Assembly (NCBI GenBank): GCA_964036295.1
Contig: OZ038462.1
Coordinates: 38,973,680 to 39,037,679 of the forward strand
Source: Plumapathes pennacea
Taxonomy: Eukaryota > Cnidaria > Anthozoa > Antipatharia > Myriopathidae
Direction of reading: 5' to 3'
Length of the DNA: 64,000 bases
Position numbers and translations under genes: made by a program. The notes beneath the pieces are model-generated. The model worked only from the letters and a program-made list of their open reading frames with translations, did no database searches and was not told the origin of the DNA. Below are positions 52,557 through 64,000 of the stretch, piece by piece (position 1 is the first letter of the stretch; every line of letters starts with the position of its first letter).

Positions 52557-55500
52557 ATGAATAGAAGTTCTTACTACGTCCATGAAGATGACAAATTCGA
52601 GGACGAGTTTTATGACGAAGACTGCGAGCAGTGTTTAAGACAAGGTGTTTTTGTCAGTAAGGAAGCCGAAGCCTGGCAAAGGTAATAATTAGCTAACTGC
52701 CCATTTGGAAGTTTTTTTTCAAACAAAAGTTCTTTTAGCCATGTTAATGACCTTTAAGATACTCCTAGAACTTATGTGTTTAACGCTACTCATATCAGAT
52801 CGCCAATCGATGGGCAATTTGACAAATCAGTCATGCCTGGAGGATGAATAATTTCCGGAATTCCAGTAAACGCGCTGATTTTCGTTCCTTGGCAAGTATC
52901 TTCATCGGGAAAGTACATTACCCCAGAAAGTTGATCATGGTTCCTCTATTACGATATATGATGTTTACAAATTAGTAACCAGATTTAACTAAACCGTGAA
53001 ACTATTAATTTTATAATATCCGATTTTGTCACGCTGTTTCGAGTTCTTCCAGTTCGTTGGACTACTGAATGATTCTGTGCCGGCTAAATTCGGTATTCAT
53101 AGCAATACATTTACAGACATACTGATAACAATACGTTGGATTTTACTGTGGTAGTTGGCAACAGTTCAGGGCAAGTGTAATCTTTTTCTTTTTTTATGCT
53201 CTGCCAAGTCCAATATACTGATGCGTGATGAAATTTCCATTAAATGTGAATTTTATTTAAATTTTTTTTGCTTTGAAGTTTCACGAAAGTCGTTTTACAC
53301 TTTACTTTCAGCCACTCTTTGGAGTATTTATGTTTATTTTCTTGTGGCATGCATTGAGTGTTTTTTGCCGTTGATATATTTCTACATACAGTGTCCAAGT
53401 TTCATTTGCCTACAAGAGGGGGGGGGGGGGGTTGGGGTCAGATGTAGGAATTTTACCTCTGTCACCAGCTCTCCATATGACTCGTTTTCTATCCCAGGGT
53501 CGGTATTTTGAACACGTTTTACTACCCCAAAAAGCTCAAATCCCTATTTGACTCTACCTTCCTGCTGAGTGGGGAAGCCAACCATATCTTTGTAGACAGA
53601 GATAAGATTCTAAATCCTGTGTGCTGGTACTTACTTTTGTTTACTTTGTTCAGGTCTGAGAAGGAACCAGCTTGGGTTAGACATGTGAAAGAAAAAGGTG
53701 ATCTGTTCTATTTGGAACCCTATGATGAGCCCTCTTCTCACGGACATCCAGCCTTAGAACAGTTACATCTGACTGAAAGCCAATCAAATGCAAAAAGTGG
53801 GAAACCAAAGAAGGTGGTCTTTAAAAAACTTAACTCTGTGAAAAGTTTCTTCTCTGGCACAAACAATGAGAAAGATTTGGACTCAAGTACCCATGCACAT
53901 AACTTAAAGAATTCCCTTGAAATGGGTGATTCACAGGACAACAGAATGGCTGATAAGACTGTTGTCAAGGATGTGAATCTCACTGTTAATCCACCAAGGC
54001 TGCGTTCTGGAGTACGTCATGATCTAGAGACTGTACTAGGCATTATACCTGGACGAGAGAGAACCAGCACAGTGTCTGCTGAAAGAGCTAGGATTTGTAT
54101 CAAGGGATTTGTTCCAGATGGACCAGCATTACAGTCTGGAGAATTGAGAATAGGTAAGGAAAAATACTTTTTATTTACTTTGCTTAACATATAGAAAACC
54201 AGCAAAGAAAAAGATTTTTTTGTTAACCCTTATAATTATAATAGTTATTTCAAGTTCACAAATGCAGATTTTCCCAACCATTGAAGAAGAAAGTGTGTGA
54301 GTGATGTACAGCATGCAATGTAGTGAGAAGTCATAGTTCAGTTGATCAAATCCGATTTTGAAAGCCAAGTTTTTCTGATATGCTCAATTTTGTTCTTCCT
54401 TGTAGGTGATGTTATTATCTCTCTGAACAAGCTGGATATAAACTCAAGTAACATCAATATTATTCTGGCTGCAATAACAGGCCCTATGGAGGTAAGACTT
54501 GATTGAGAGTTTTAATTATGTATATAGTTTATATACAGTTGAAGCTCCCATAAGCAGACACCCATGGGAAGCAGAAAAGTGTCCATAACTGGAGCTGTCT
54601 GCTTACATGAGTGTGTAAATTCAGAATTTGACTGAGCTAGAGTTTAAACAGGGTTTTGTAGAGGTGTCCATAAGTAGAGCTGTCCGCTTACAAGAGTGTC
54701 CGCTCAGAGAGCTTCAACTGTACTGCAAAGAAATCTCATCTGTGCAGCTTTGATGAAAATGTACAGCTTACCATGTTTACTTATACTGCATCTACACAAT
54801 AAAAGCGTGACTTAATATCTGAAACACAGTGCATGTTATTGTACTGTAAAATCTCATGGTAAGTATTGCCCCCAGTTGTTGGCCGGTTGATAGGCCCACC
54901 AGGCCTGACAGCATCCTGCATCCCTCTTGGTTGTAAGCTCCCTTGTCTTCATCTCATTTTCACCACTTTACATGAAGTTACTGACAGTATGTACTGCTAT
55001 AATAATAATTTTTATTATATAGACACGAGTGTTTTACTGGAAAATATACCGTGTGTAAAATCCATATGAAACTACATCCGGGACCCGAGTGGTATATTTT
55101 CCATATCCTCACTAGTGAGGATATCTTTTGCGTCATTTCCCGCTTTTGCACGGTTGTTTGTGCAATTTCTTGTAAAACACTCGTGTCTAATATAATAAAA
55201 AGAAAATCACACGGTGGCTTGAAGATATGGATTTTATTTTCTCGTGGTAAAAACAATATTTTACTCACTCGCGAAGCGCTCGTTTGTAAAATATTGTTTG
55301 TGCCACTCGAAAATAAAATTCATATCTTTGCACCGCCGTGTAATATCCTCTATAAAATACTGCAACACAGTAAAAGTCAAGTATGAACACTATGTAATGG
55401 TAAAGAATGGTTTTTGAACATTGTATCTTGACTACAAACATGACAGTAAGAATACAAGTTAGTATGGGTTACAGGTGGTCGAGTGGTTAGATTGCTTGCC

Positions 55501-58500
55501 TTTTACCAATGCAGCCTGGGTTTGGTTACTGGCTAGACTATCTGATCCTGGTATTTTCAGCAGGAAGACGTTGTTCCTGTCTGAGCTACCCTCTGTCCTT
55601 GCAGAGGGATATTTGTTATTGACCTAATCTCTCAACCTTCACTAATCCAACTCACACACGTCTCAAAAGGAGCAGGGGAATCTCCCTGGTGCTGTGACCT
55701 GTCCCCTACCAGATCTCTAATCAATTTGTGTTTCACAATCTAACCAGCTATACATGCACAGCTCCTACTGTAAGTGACACATGATTATAAAGTATTAATA
55801 ACCAGAATTTAATGGTATGCTATTCTCGTTGGTTGAAGGCAAACTTTCATATAATATTATCTTTCATTGTATGTACAGTGTGTTTTTACATGTACAGCGC
55901 TATTACAGATCAACAGTGTAGCTGGCTGATAATTTCTCACCCTAAATCTTAATGCTACAGCCATTCTGCACATGACTAACTCAAACATTCTTTACTAATA
56001 ATTAAATATTATGTTTTGTAACTCGCCCAGATTTTACTAAGAGTTCAGCGACCTCCTCCTCGAGCCCTTACTCCTGTGATACGATCTAAAAGTGTCCCTG
56101 TTAAAAGTGACAACCATCTCATAAAACTGGTCAGTGGAGAGCAAGCTGTGTCTGTGTGTCCAAGCATGAACGGCATGCCACATGTTGCACTGTATCTCAC
56201 CCTCACAAGCAGTGAAGATGACGAGGCAGACAAGGTGAGAAATTACAGGCTGAAGGCATGTTTGATTGATCTTGTCAAGCCTATGAAAAAGCTCCTATTC
56301 AACAGTCCAGTTTGTTTACTGCAGTTATTGTTTTGGTGGTTTGTGGGGCTTTACCATTTAAATTCAAGCCCAGTTTTAGTTTACGTATCTAGCCCCACCG
56401 TCACCCCCTTTGGCATGCCCTTTTACCAAGTGGGGCCTTATAGCCCTGGCCTGAATCTCCTGCCTGAAAATGTTGAGGTAGCATCTCTGTGACCTGAACA
56501 TTGCACAGTCTTATCAGAAACATCACATGGTACTTGGTATGTACATTACAAGTACTCTAGCCACTGCAGAGGAGGCTTGAGGAGAACTTGTACAACAAAC
56601 TCTGTGGCGGAAGTGGTATTTTGACAAATCTTCTGTTGTTCTGGCAACATTGTGATAATCTCTGTCGTATTCTAGGATATACTGTACCAGTATCCCACAA
56701 CACAGGCAGCTGCCAGGCTGTTATCCCTGAGAGGACTGTTTCTTACCCTGAGTGATCTCATGGCTGCTGTGACTGGGAGTAATGCCAACAGGTACAGTAC
56801 TGTACTTGTAATCAGCATATGATTATTATACCATTATGTACATTAGAAAGGGCTCAGGACAGAAACGAACCCACTCATTGGCCCACTCATATGTTTCTGT
56901 ATAAGGTGCATGATATCTACCTGTATGTGTCGCATTATCTGCTTTGATTGTGCAGCTCAGAGCGGGGATATTTTTTTGATCTTTCACATTCGCATCTAAG
57001 CAAGTTTGTTTTAAAGTGTTTGTGTGCAACAAGTTGTTACTTGGGACATAATACTCTGCTTGTATTGTATTGCAGTTCAACACTTGTGCTTTGTAAGAAT
57101 ATTGTTCATGTGGGATATATCAAAATGGGAAAGCATGTGCTAGTCATTGGCGTGCCTGCTGAACGGTGAGTCACTGTGTGATATTTCATTAGTATAGATG
57201 TACAGATAGTATTTAATAGCAGTGCTTTATGTTAACATTGTTTGGGCAGGTAAATTCAGGTCTGGGCAACCAGAAATTATGAAATATCCAATTACTTGAA
57301 GTCAGTCTATGGTCCCAAGGGTAACCAACCTAAAACCTTAAGTAATGTCAAGCACTATATGAGCATGTCATAAAACTAATGCCAATGTTAGGGGGGTGAT
57401 TCTATCTCTTTCCCACATAACAAGTACTTTCCTTGCGTGCAGTGGGATTTTTCTATGATGGTATTTGCCAATATTGAAACTGGAACAAACTATTGATGTA
57501 CCTACAGCATCATAAAATATCCAGGGCTCAGCATTATTCAAAAAAAAAAAAAAGAAAGAAAAGAAAGTCTGTTTCCAATGTACCATTATAGTCTTTTCCT
57601 GGTGCATTTTGTTCAAAGAAAGTACTGTATGTTGGGAAAATTAGATCCTATTGATCTTTTAGCTTTGGGTTTGAGAGTTAATAGTTATAAATATGTACAT
57701 GATTGTTATAGTGGTTTTCAAGTCTCTGTTAGAAGTAGTCATTCGATTGCTTAAATTGTTTTCCTTAAATGCTATTATATGCTTTTTATTGGGTCCAAAC
57801 AAGTTCATCAGCATTCTTGGCCAATCAAGAACAGAAACAAAACCTGTGAGCAATCTGCCACTTGTATGCAAGCAAGTGGCAATGAAGTTTACTCATATGA
57901 CTGATAGATCTTTTCTTCAAAGTGAAACCAATCACAATGGTGTGATGTTACTTTTTATGTAAAATGTATTGTTTTTGTTTGTTTTCAGAGTGCCCTTACT
58001 AGCTCTTCAGAAGATTATCTCTGATATTGCCAGGGTTCTTACAGTAACATTTGGATCTTTAGACAGGTGAGTACTGACAGTGACCATCAGTGCATGTACC
58101 GGTAAACATAAGGCATCAAACCAAAAAATATATGTCGACTGTTGATTTCATGACAACACTTTCATCGGCAATATTTTATTACCCAACTCCATTTGTAACA
58201 TGCAAATTAAATACAGTGATTAAATTTTGTTTTTCCAAGTAGCACTATACCATATGGCTGTATGTGACAGTGGCATGTTACTGAGGGAGCTGGATAATAA
58301 TGGGTGTTACTAAACAGATCTGATTTCTTGCCAAAAAAAAAAAAAAAACTGTCGCAACTTTTGTATTCACTGTTACCATACCTTATACTGTATACTTTCC
58401 CTATCATGGATGATAAGGAGGATTTGTACTTTGAGTTTGGGAATTTAAAAACATATTTTACTTGCTTGCTTTACCTTTCCTAGGGCGTTCTGTGAAGAAT

Positions 58501-61500
58501 GTAACAAAGCTAGACTGGACCACTTCTTCTCCTTGCTGTTTAATACATTTCTGAGCTCCAAGTCCAATGGAAGCTCGTCTGACATGTCAAGTAGATTTGC
58601 TGAATGCCTGATGGGGGTGAGATGGCTCAATCTCCCTATCTCAGCAGAGGTAAATTTTAATCTATTTTCTCACACTGTTTGTTTATTATGTCTATAGTGT
58701 ACACATTTGAGCAGGGCTCCAGAAGTTTTCTTCTTACTCACTGGCAGGTTCTAGCCCTGAACATACCTGTTATTAGTAACACTCTTACAGGATCAGGCAC
58801 AGAATGAGCATTTCTTGTTACTCCCTGGCAATTGCAATAGCAAAACTTTCAAGCCCTGTTGTGTTGACTTTACATTTTGAGGTTGTTTAAATACTGCAGT
58901 GGAACCTCCCTGAGTGACCACCTCTCATCAAGCGACCAGTAACCAAAGTACCAAATTGGTTTTTCAGTCAAATTACTATTAGTGAAACCTCTTGTAAGAG
59001 ACCACCTTTCGTAAGTTACCACAACCATCTTTGAGGCTTACCGTTTGAGTTTTTCTATTGTTTTTGACCTCTGGTAATTGACCACCCTACTGTATGCTCC
59101 CAAAGAGCAATTTTCTGAACAAGGACGAACTTCCTCGCAGAAACCGGACCTGACAAAACACTAACATATTGTATGTACAGTGGAACCCTGCCAATATGAC
59201 CACCAACGGGCCAAAAAAAAAAAAACTGGTTGTATTAATGGGGTGGTCATATCAAAGGGGTAGGGTCAAGTTTTGTAGCTGGCCTCTTTCAAATGACGTC
59301 ATGACAGGTATGATGAAATTTCACTTCCCTATTGACTGTTTGTGAGCATCCGTAACACAGATGCAATTTACAGGAACAAAATGCTACAAATTTCTTGTTT
59401 CAAAACAAAGCTCTTGAGGTCTCCATTTTGCTTGGTCGTATTAATAGGGTGAATTTATAAAGGAAAAGCCCATTGGGATTACAAAAAGTTGTCGTTGGTC
59501 GCATTAATGGGGTGGTTGGATTAACGGGGTTTTCTGATAAGGAAATGACTGGGCATTTGGTCGGGACTAAAAAAGTGCTTGCAATAACAAGGTGGTCGTA
59601 TTAACGGGGTGGTCATAAGGCAGGCTTCCATTGTATATAAATGTAACGTGCAACAGGACACAAGGACACAAGGTGTTATTCACTCACTTAAAACTGCATT
59701 ATTTGACACTGGTTGTGGCTCAAAGCTGGATCTTACTTAGGCCTCCCATGGTGAGAAATTCCCATGAGTGACCACCTCCTGTAAGCGACCCAGCCGAACT
59801 AAGGGTGGTTGTATTTTTTATAACAGTTTAGTTTATTCATAAGTTGGATACTCATACCTCACATGAACATGTGGAATATCATCTGTCTTTCAGATTCAAG
59901 TCCATGATTGCCTCAATGATCTTGAAGCTGCAGAATATGGGGAACTAGTGAGTAGATTAGTAAGAGTTGTGTGTATGGTGTCCAGTGCAGCTGATGAGTT
60001 AAATGTTTGTACTGTAGGTTGATGGGCTGTTTGAAGATAGAAGACAGTATTCAATTATAGGTTCATGTATATTTTATAAGGTAAGAGGCCCACATGGTCA
60101 CTTTGTTCTTGTTGAATTTGTCTATTCATCAGTTTTTTATTGAAGTAGATGGGTACATTGTAATATATAAATTTTATGGTTTTTAAATGTTACTGCTTTT
60201 TCTGAGTGATTTCTTTTGCCTTTTAGGGTTTTTTAGTTTGCAATCACCTTGCTACGGATGTTTTTGAAGATGTTTCTCTGTACTGCAAATACTATTGCCT
60301 GCTGACGATGAGCGCAGAGCAAAGAGTGGGACAGCTGGTGATCTGGAATGAGGTAATAATGTGCAATACATATGTTACATGAATATTTCTGGTCTAAGGA
60401 CGTACAAACCTACCTCAGGATTGATTAAATTTTTGTTTGATGTCATGTCTGACACAACATGAAAAGTCCCCCTCTTCACGAGGCAATTTTTCTTGCACCA
60501 ATATGGAAGAAATATTGCATATTGTGTAACACCCCCAATTTGCAGCTTAATTGGCTTGCAACTGAGAGTTTGTGTGTGTACTTAGAAACTCTAGTGATGT
60601 CCTGTGTTCATCCTTTCAGTTGTCCTTACGAAGAAAGCGAACGGCAGACAAGAAAAGATTGGCTTACCAAGAGCCAAATGGACGGAATTTCCTATTGATC
60701 ATTGGTTTGGTGAGAAAAATTGAATAAACCCTGGAGAAATTGGCTGCTTTTATTCACCCAGAAAACATATTAGATAAAATCACATATTTTGATACCACTG
60801 CATTGTGGTATGATTTAGGCTTCCACTCTCAAAAGTGGTCCAAGACAAATATGGTTCAGCTTTAAGTGTGGTTTATGTTTGCAGAAACTCTTTCTTTTAG
60901 GGTTAAAAAACAACTACAAAAGGCTATGTTTAGTTTCCAACATACTACAAAAGCAAAATGGGTAATGGCTATTTTAGGCCAAATATAGCTGATTTTCTTC
61001 TTAGGATTCTGTCCTGATGCTTCTTTCCTTCATCAGAAACATTGGCTGTTGTGTGTGCTCCTTGAAGCTGGAGTCATTGCAAGAAGGTATTTTACAGTGT
61101 GAACCTGACTCCTGTGTTTTTATTATCAATGTTATCTCTCAATAAGATTATCAAGTCATCTGGTTTGGCAGGTGACTTGATATATAATGATGATTTGGGT
61201 TTAATAATCACTTTGTAAAGTTGGGTACGGTTGTCTAATGTTTTTTTTGTTAGCATTAGCCCTACACAACGCTCAAAAGGTCAGGCAGCACATTCTTTAT
61301 GATATTCAAGCTGTTTTTACATTCACTGGTTGTTGTTGTCGTGTTAATTTATTCTGTTTTGATCTTTTTTTTTACAGGGCAGAAAGTAACCCAGGTCCTG
61401 ACATCTTCTATGTGGATCAGGTGAAGAACACCTTGTTACAGATCGAAGCACTGGACATTCCATCAGTGTGTGAGGCCAGGTACTGGAATATTGTGAGAGT

Positions 61501-63700
61501 CAGACAGTTCTTGTTATTGTAATACCAGCTCTTAAGAGAACTAGGTTGACTGCGTCGGCGTAGCGGAAGACAAACTGGTGTATCAACTAGGTGTTGATGA
61601 GGGTAATGGAACGCCGTAAAAGAGACAATAGCTGACGTTTCGAGCGCTAGCCCTTCGTCAGAGCGAAGGGCTAGCGCTCGAAACGTCAGCTATTGTCTCT
61701 TTTACAGCGTTCCATTACCCTCATCAACACCTAGTTGATACACCAGTTCTTGTTATTGCCAGTAGTAGCAGCAGCAGCAGCAGTAGTAGTACTGTAGCAG
61801 CAGAAGCGGTAGTGTAATTAGTAGCAGGGACAGTGTTACGGTATGTTGTAGTTTTTCTAAATCACACAGTGTCTCTTTGGCTGTTTTGTTCTCTCTTACT
61901 GTCCCCTCCCCTGTTAGGTTACGCGGTTCTGGGGTGCCGCTCTGGTTGTCTTATTCTCCCCTCCCCTGTCAGGTTACGCTGTTCTCAGTTGCCGCTTTTG
62001 TTCTCTCTTATGTCCTGGCCAAACGAGATGCAAGTCGATGCAAGTTTATAAACTTGCGCAGACTTGCATTTCGTTTGGCCACTTATTTGCACGGACTTAC
62101 ATCGAATATAAACATGTTCAAATTTTCGCGCAAGTCAACGCAAGTTTTTGTTGTTAAGGAAATGTTACAGTCAATAAAATGCCTTAAATTTTCTCGGGAA
62201 TTTTCATTTTTATTTTTCGCTCAAAATCCAACGAAACTTGCATGAGCTTGCATTGACTTGCGTCTTCTTTGCCCACCCTTTCGCAAGTCAAACTTGCATC
62301 GGCTTGCGTCTTCTTTGCCCACTCTTTCGCAAGTCAAACTTGCATTAGCCAGTGTTTTACTGTCCCCTCTCCTGTCAGGTTGCGCGGTTCTCAGGTGCCG
62401 TCCGTTGCGTCTGCTGACCACTTTTTACTGCGTCCAGCGGCGGTGGAGAGAAAATCGTCGAACACAGAGCAAGAAACCCCGCCCCAGCGGAGGAAGTACA
62501 GCAGCTTGGACAATCTCCGTCTACCAGGTGCGTTACAATATCGTGCGGCTAATTGACGTCACCCGACCCATGCCACTTGCCCTCTTAACCAGTGTAATGC
62601 TTTTGTTTATATGTTGGTGTAATCAGTTGAAGGTTGGTTTTGGTCCCAACACGAAGAAAAACAAACAAACAAACAAACAAACAAGCAAATATAATAAATC
62701 AATGACAAAATGGGCGAATATTATGCATCGATCAATTCCTGCTGTTACCATCTCATCCCGGACCGACCCCGGGGACTTTTCATCCTTGGATACAAATTCC
62801 CCGCCCCCGGACAAGAAAAAACTGGCAATTTCACTCAATCTTTCACTGTTTTCCTATTAACTTTTTACGGTTCTCGTGCAAATTCCCCGCCCCCGGGGCA
62901 AACAAGTCTGACAAATCCCCGGGGGTGCCCGGGGCGGGGGGAAGATGGTTACAGCTGGAATTGATCTATGCATTACTCTTATGCTAATATTCTCACAATA
63001 TTGTAGACGACGTGGACTCGTCTGACAGCGGCAGTAACCCACCTCTCCGTCGGAAAGGCTCAGACAGCTCCGGCAGTCTGAACAGTCTGAACAACAAGGG
63101 CAAGCTACGCTCGTACCGCTCTCAGCTCTCCTTGAACTCTGTTGGAACTCTGAGAAAGAGCTTTCCTGACAACTCACTGGACCTGTCTCAGATGGCCACT
63201 GCTAAGTAGGTGTTATTTGTATTTTAGATTGTGAGTTAATTAGTGATATAGTAGAGGACAGCACAACACCAAAGAAGATTTCAATAAGACTAAATGTATG
63301 GATTGACGGCCATAACGAAAAATCCTGGCTGTTGTAGAGAGATGGCTGTTGTAGAGTGGTGGCTCTTTTAGCGAGGCGGTCGTTGTAGATTGGTGGCTAT
63401 TGTAGTGGAATGCCCGTTGTGGATAGGTGACCGGCAGTTGAGGTTTTGACTGTACGCACGAGCTTGCCAAACCTAGTCGGAAACAAAAACCAAAATAGAA
63501 AACAAGGTTCTTGTTTGTTTTGCAGGCTCACCAATGGTCAGGAGAACACGCTGTTTCAGTACCTGGGCTTTGATTCGTTCCACGGCATCGTGGTGTGTCC
63601 GACGAGCACAGAGAGCGGCGTCATTCATGCTGATGTGGTGAAGATTTTTCACAAGACATGTCTGTATATCCGACAGATGTTTTCTTCACACTACAAACAG
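52557..63700 (+). CDS. INTU: Inturned (INTU), planar cell polarity and ciliogenesis protein; 3' end outside window
   Basis: Seventeen exons: 52557-52681, 53654-54153, 54406-54491, 56031-56234, 56676-56791, 57076-57165, 57989-58066, 58484-58649, 59894-59947, 60018-60080, 60227-60352, 60620-60709, 61037-61086, 61378-61479, 62379-62527, 63007-63205, 63526-63700. Phases all close, giving 791 codons; the C-terminal part runs past the right edge. An acidic N-terminus is followed by WVRHVKEKGDLFYLE, then a PDZ domain (about residues 160-245; GFVPDGPALQSGELRIGDV). The inturned/CPLANE longin-like modules follow, with LYQYPTTQAAARLLSLRGLF, HVLVIGVPAERVPL, RLDHFFSLLF, LNDLEAAEYGELVDG, FYKGFLVCNHL and LLCVLLEAG. 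INTU acts with FUZ and WDPCP at the ciliary base, and INTU-FUZ activates RAB23. A short upstream frame (ATG at 52523, 13 codons) overlaps the start and could damp translation. Confidence 0.95.
53418..53433. repeat. Poly-G tract in INTU intron 1
   Basis: About 14 consecutive G on the plus (coding) strand within the first INTU intron, upstream of exon 2. Confidence 0.85.
54536..54720. mobile_element. 185-bp MITE with TA duplication
   Basis: The ends cagttgaagctcccataagc and the inverse complement of cgctcagagagcttcaactg form inverted repeats, flanked by TA (54534-54535 and 54721-54722). CAGT ends with TA duplication fit Tc1/mariner/pogo-type elements. It lies in INTU intron 3. Confidence 0.85.
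55021..55189. mobile_element. MITE with AGACACGAGTGTTTTAC ends
   Basis: The terminal inverted repeats agacacgagtgttttac (55021) and gtaaaacactcgtgtct (about 55172-55188) bound an element whose middle is an inner inverted repeat around tcctcactagtgagga. Flanks are AT-rich (tatat/aatat). It lies in INTU intron 3. Confidence 0.85.
55198..55345. repeat. Foldback hairpin with GCGAAGCGC centre
   Basis: The arms tcacacggtgg...gatatggattttattttc and their complements surround actcgcgaagcgctcg at about 55266-55281. It immediately follows the 55021-55189 element. The centre resembles that of the hairpin at 42456-42606. Confidence 0.8.
55466..55760 (+). repeat. Possible tRNA-derived SINE
   Basis: Begins with tacaggtggtcgagtggttag, resembling a pol III A box (TGGTCGAGTGG), followed about 40 nt later by gggtttggtta, which may be a decayed B box. 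A non-tRNA body follows. No copy elsewhere in the window confirms it. Confidence 0.4.
58898..59110. repeat. Degenerate MITE related to CAGTGGAACC elements
   Basis: cagtggaacctccctgagtg, then tagtgaaacctcttgtaagag and several gaccacc / gcgacc motifs. It looks like an aged relative of the element at 59178-59633. Similar fragments lie near 59755-59800, 6215-6345 and 16690-16900. Confidence 0.55.
59178..59633. mobile_element. 456-bp MITE with TA duplication
   Basis: The ends cagtggaaccctgccaatat and the inverse complement of ataaggcaggcttccattg (caatggaagcctgcc) are imperfect inverted repeats flanked by TA (59176-59177 and 59634-59635). The interior repeats ggtggtc(a/g)tattaa(t/c)ggggt several times. 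Tc1/mariner/pogo-like ends. It lies in INTU intron 8. Confidence 0.8.
61573..61748. repeat. 176-bp near-perfect palindrome in INTU intron 14
   Basis: Two 85-nt arms (61573-61657 and 61664-61748) are inverse complements with a single visible difference (gccgt/gctgt), separated by about 6 nt (tcagag). The arms carry ctgacgtttcgagcgctagc. Confidence 0.95.
61757..61815. repeat. AGC/AGT trinucleotide-rich microsatellite
   Basis: Imperfect agcagcagcagcagtagtag units after the palindrome in the same INTU intron. Confidence 0.85.
61895..61996 (+). other. Two duplicated copies of the INTU exon 15 acceptor region
   Basis: The acceptor and first bases of exon 15 (cctgtcaggttgcgcggttctcaggtgcc at 62371-62399) recur at 61910-61938 (ctgttaggttacgcggttct) and 61964-61993 (ctgtcaggttacgctgttctc). 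Each keeps the AG. Only the third leads into sequence matching INTU, so the upstream two are probably decoys. Confidence 0.8.
62030..62350. repeat. Short repeats of GCAAGT(C/T)-type in both orientations
   Basis: gatgcaagt, cttgcgcagacttgca, cgcaagtcaacgcaagt and two near-identical units of about 50 bp (cttgcgtcttctttgcccac, at 62258 and 62304) fill the intron just before INTU exon 15. Confidence 0.8.
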
Positions 63701-64000
63701 GTCAGTACTCCTGCAACATGTCCCGTTGGACGCAGATCCCAGATACTCAAAATAGATATTCTCCTTTGGACCTCTGAGCAGGGGCATGGTGTACATAGGG
63801 AGAATTTTGTATCTGATCCCTTGCTCAGTGGTGATCTTTGCATCGCCCATACTGTCTCTTCATGATTTCGGGGAGAATTTGTATTTCAAGACTTCAGGGT
63901 TAATTAGCTGCTTAATGGAATGCTCTATTTATCATTATACTCATTACCTCTGAGCATATTTATAACTATAAGTCAAAAGAAGCTTATCAAAGTTAAATAC

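Noticed and set aside
53508..53653. Possible coding start upstream of INTU exon 2
   Set aside because: The frame is open, but the exon at 52557-52681 joins exactly in phase at the acceptor ending 53653, so this part is better read as intron.
61877..62245. 122-codon open frame in INTU intron 14
   Set aside because: It is open from a duplicated acceptor but has no donor and no INTU similarity, and part of it is GCAAGT repeat sequence.
62623..63177. Open frames opposite INTU exon 16
   Set aside because: They are antisense shadows of the coding exon and of the nearby repeated ccccgccccc(g) blocks.

Overview
This window is animal nuclear DNA. Genes are split by GT-AG introns, the replication-dependent histone genes carry the metazoan 3' stem-loop, and the other proteins (MFSD12-like transporter, CD36/SCARB receptor, nocturnin, KCTD, inturned) are animal families. 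The many short introns and very dense small inverted-repeat elements fit a cnidarian, most likely an anthozoan such as a stony coral. That placement is inference; no marker sequence was compared.

Layout. (1) 1-870: the last exon of a gene entering from the left, possibly a tandem paralogue of the next gene. (2) 4607-14923, plus strand: a complete MFSD12-like transporter of about 18 exons. Its enlarged central loop includes six tiny in-phase exons of 27-33 nt that look like tandem copies of one another. (3) 18236-28882, minus strand: a complete 12-exon CD36/SCARB-family receptor of 504 aa. (4) 29029-30951, plus strand: a two-exon nocturnin-like gene, head-to-head with the receptor across about 146 bp. 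(5) 34928-35647, minus strand: an intronless KCTD8/12/16-like gene. (6) 39188-46969: one set of five replication-dependent histone genes (H2B plus; H2A, H1, H3, H4 minus), each with a 16-nt 3' stem-loop. (7) 47870-48560: a decayed LINE fragment in a gene-poor stretch. (8) 52557-63700, plus strand: the first 17 exons of inturned (INTU), which runs off the right edge.

Exons were built by hand by matching splice sites, reading-frame phase and family similarity. The phases close exactly across all three long multi-exon genes. Introns and intergenic DNA are full of foldback and MITE-like elements, several with readable terminal repeats and target duplications: TTA/TAA (PIF/Harbinger-like), TA (Tc1/mariner/pogo-like), and unassigned.

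The genes are not an operon and have no obvious common pathway. MFSD12 and SCARB2 relatives both act in lysosome-related membranes, but their tail-to-tail adjacency may be chance. The most unusual signals are the micro-exon array in the MFSD12-like gene, a 1.2-kb element carrying nine copies of a 14-bp motif inside the SCARB gene, a 380-bp near-perfect palindrome beside the histone genes, and AATAAA signals directly behind the H2A and H3 stem-loops.
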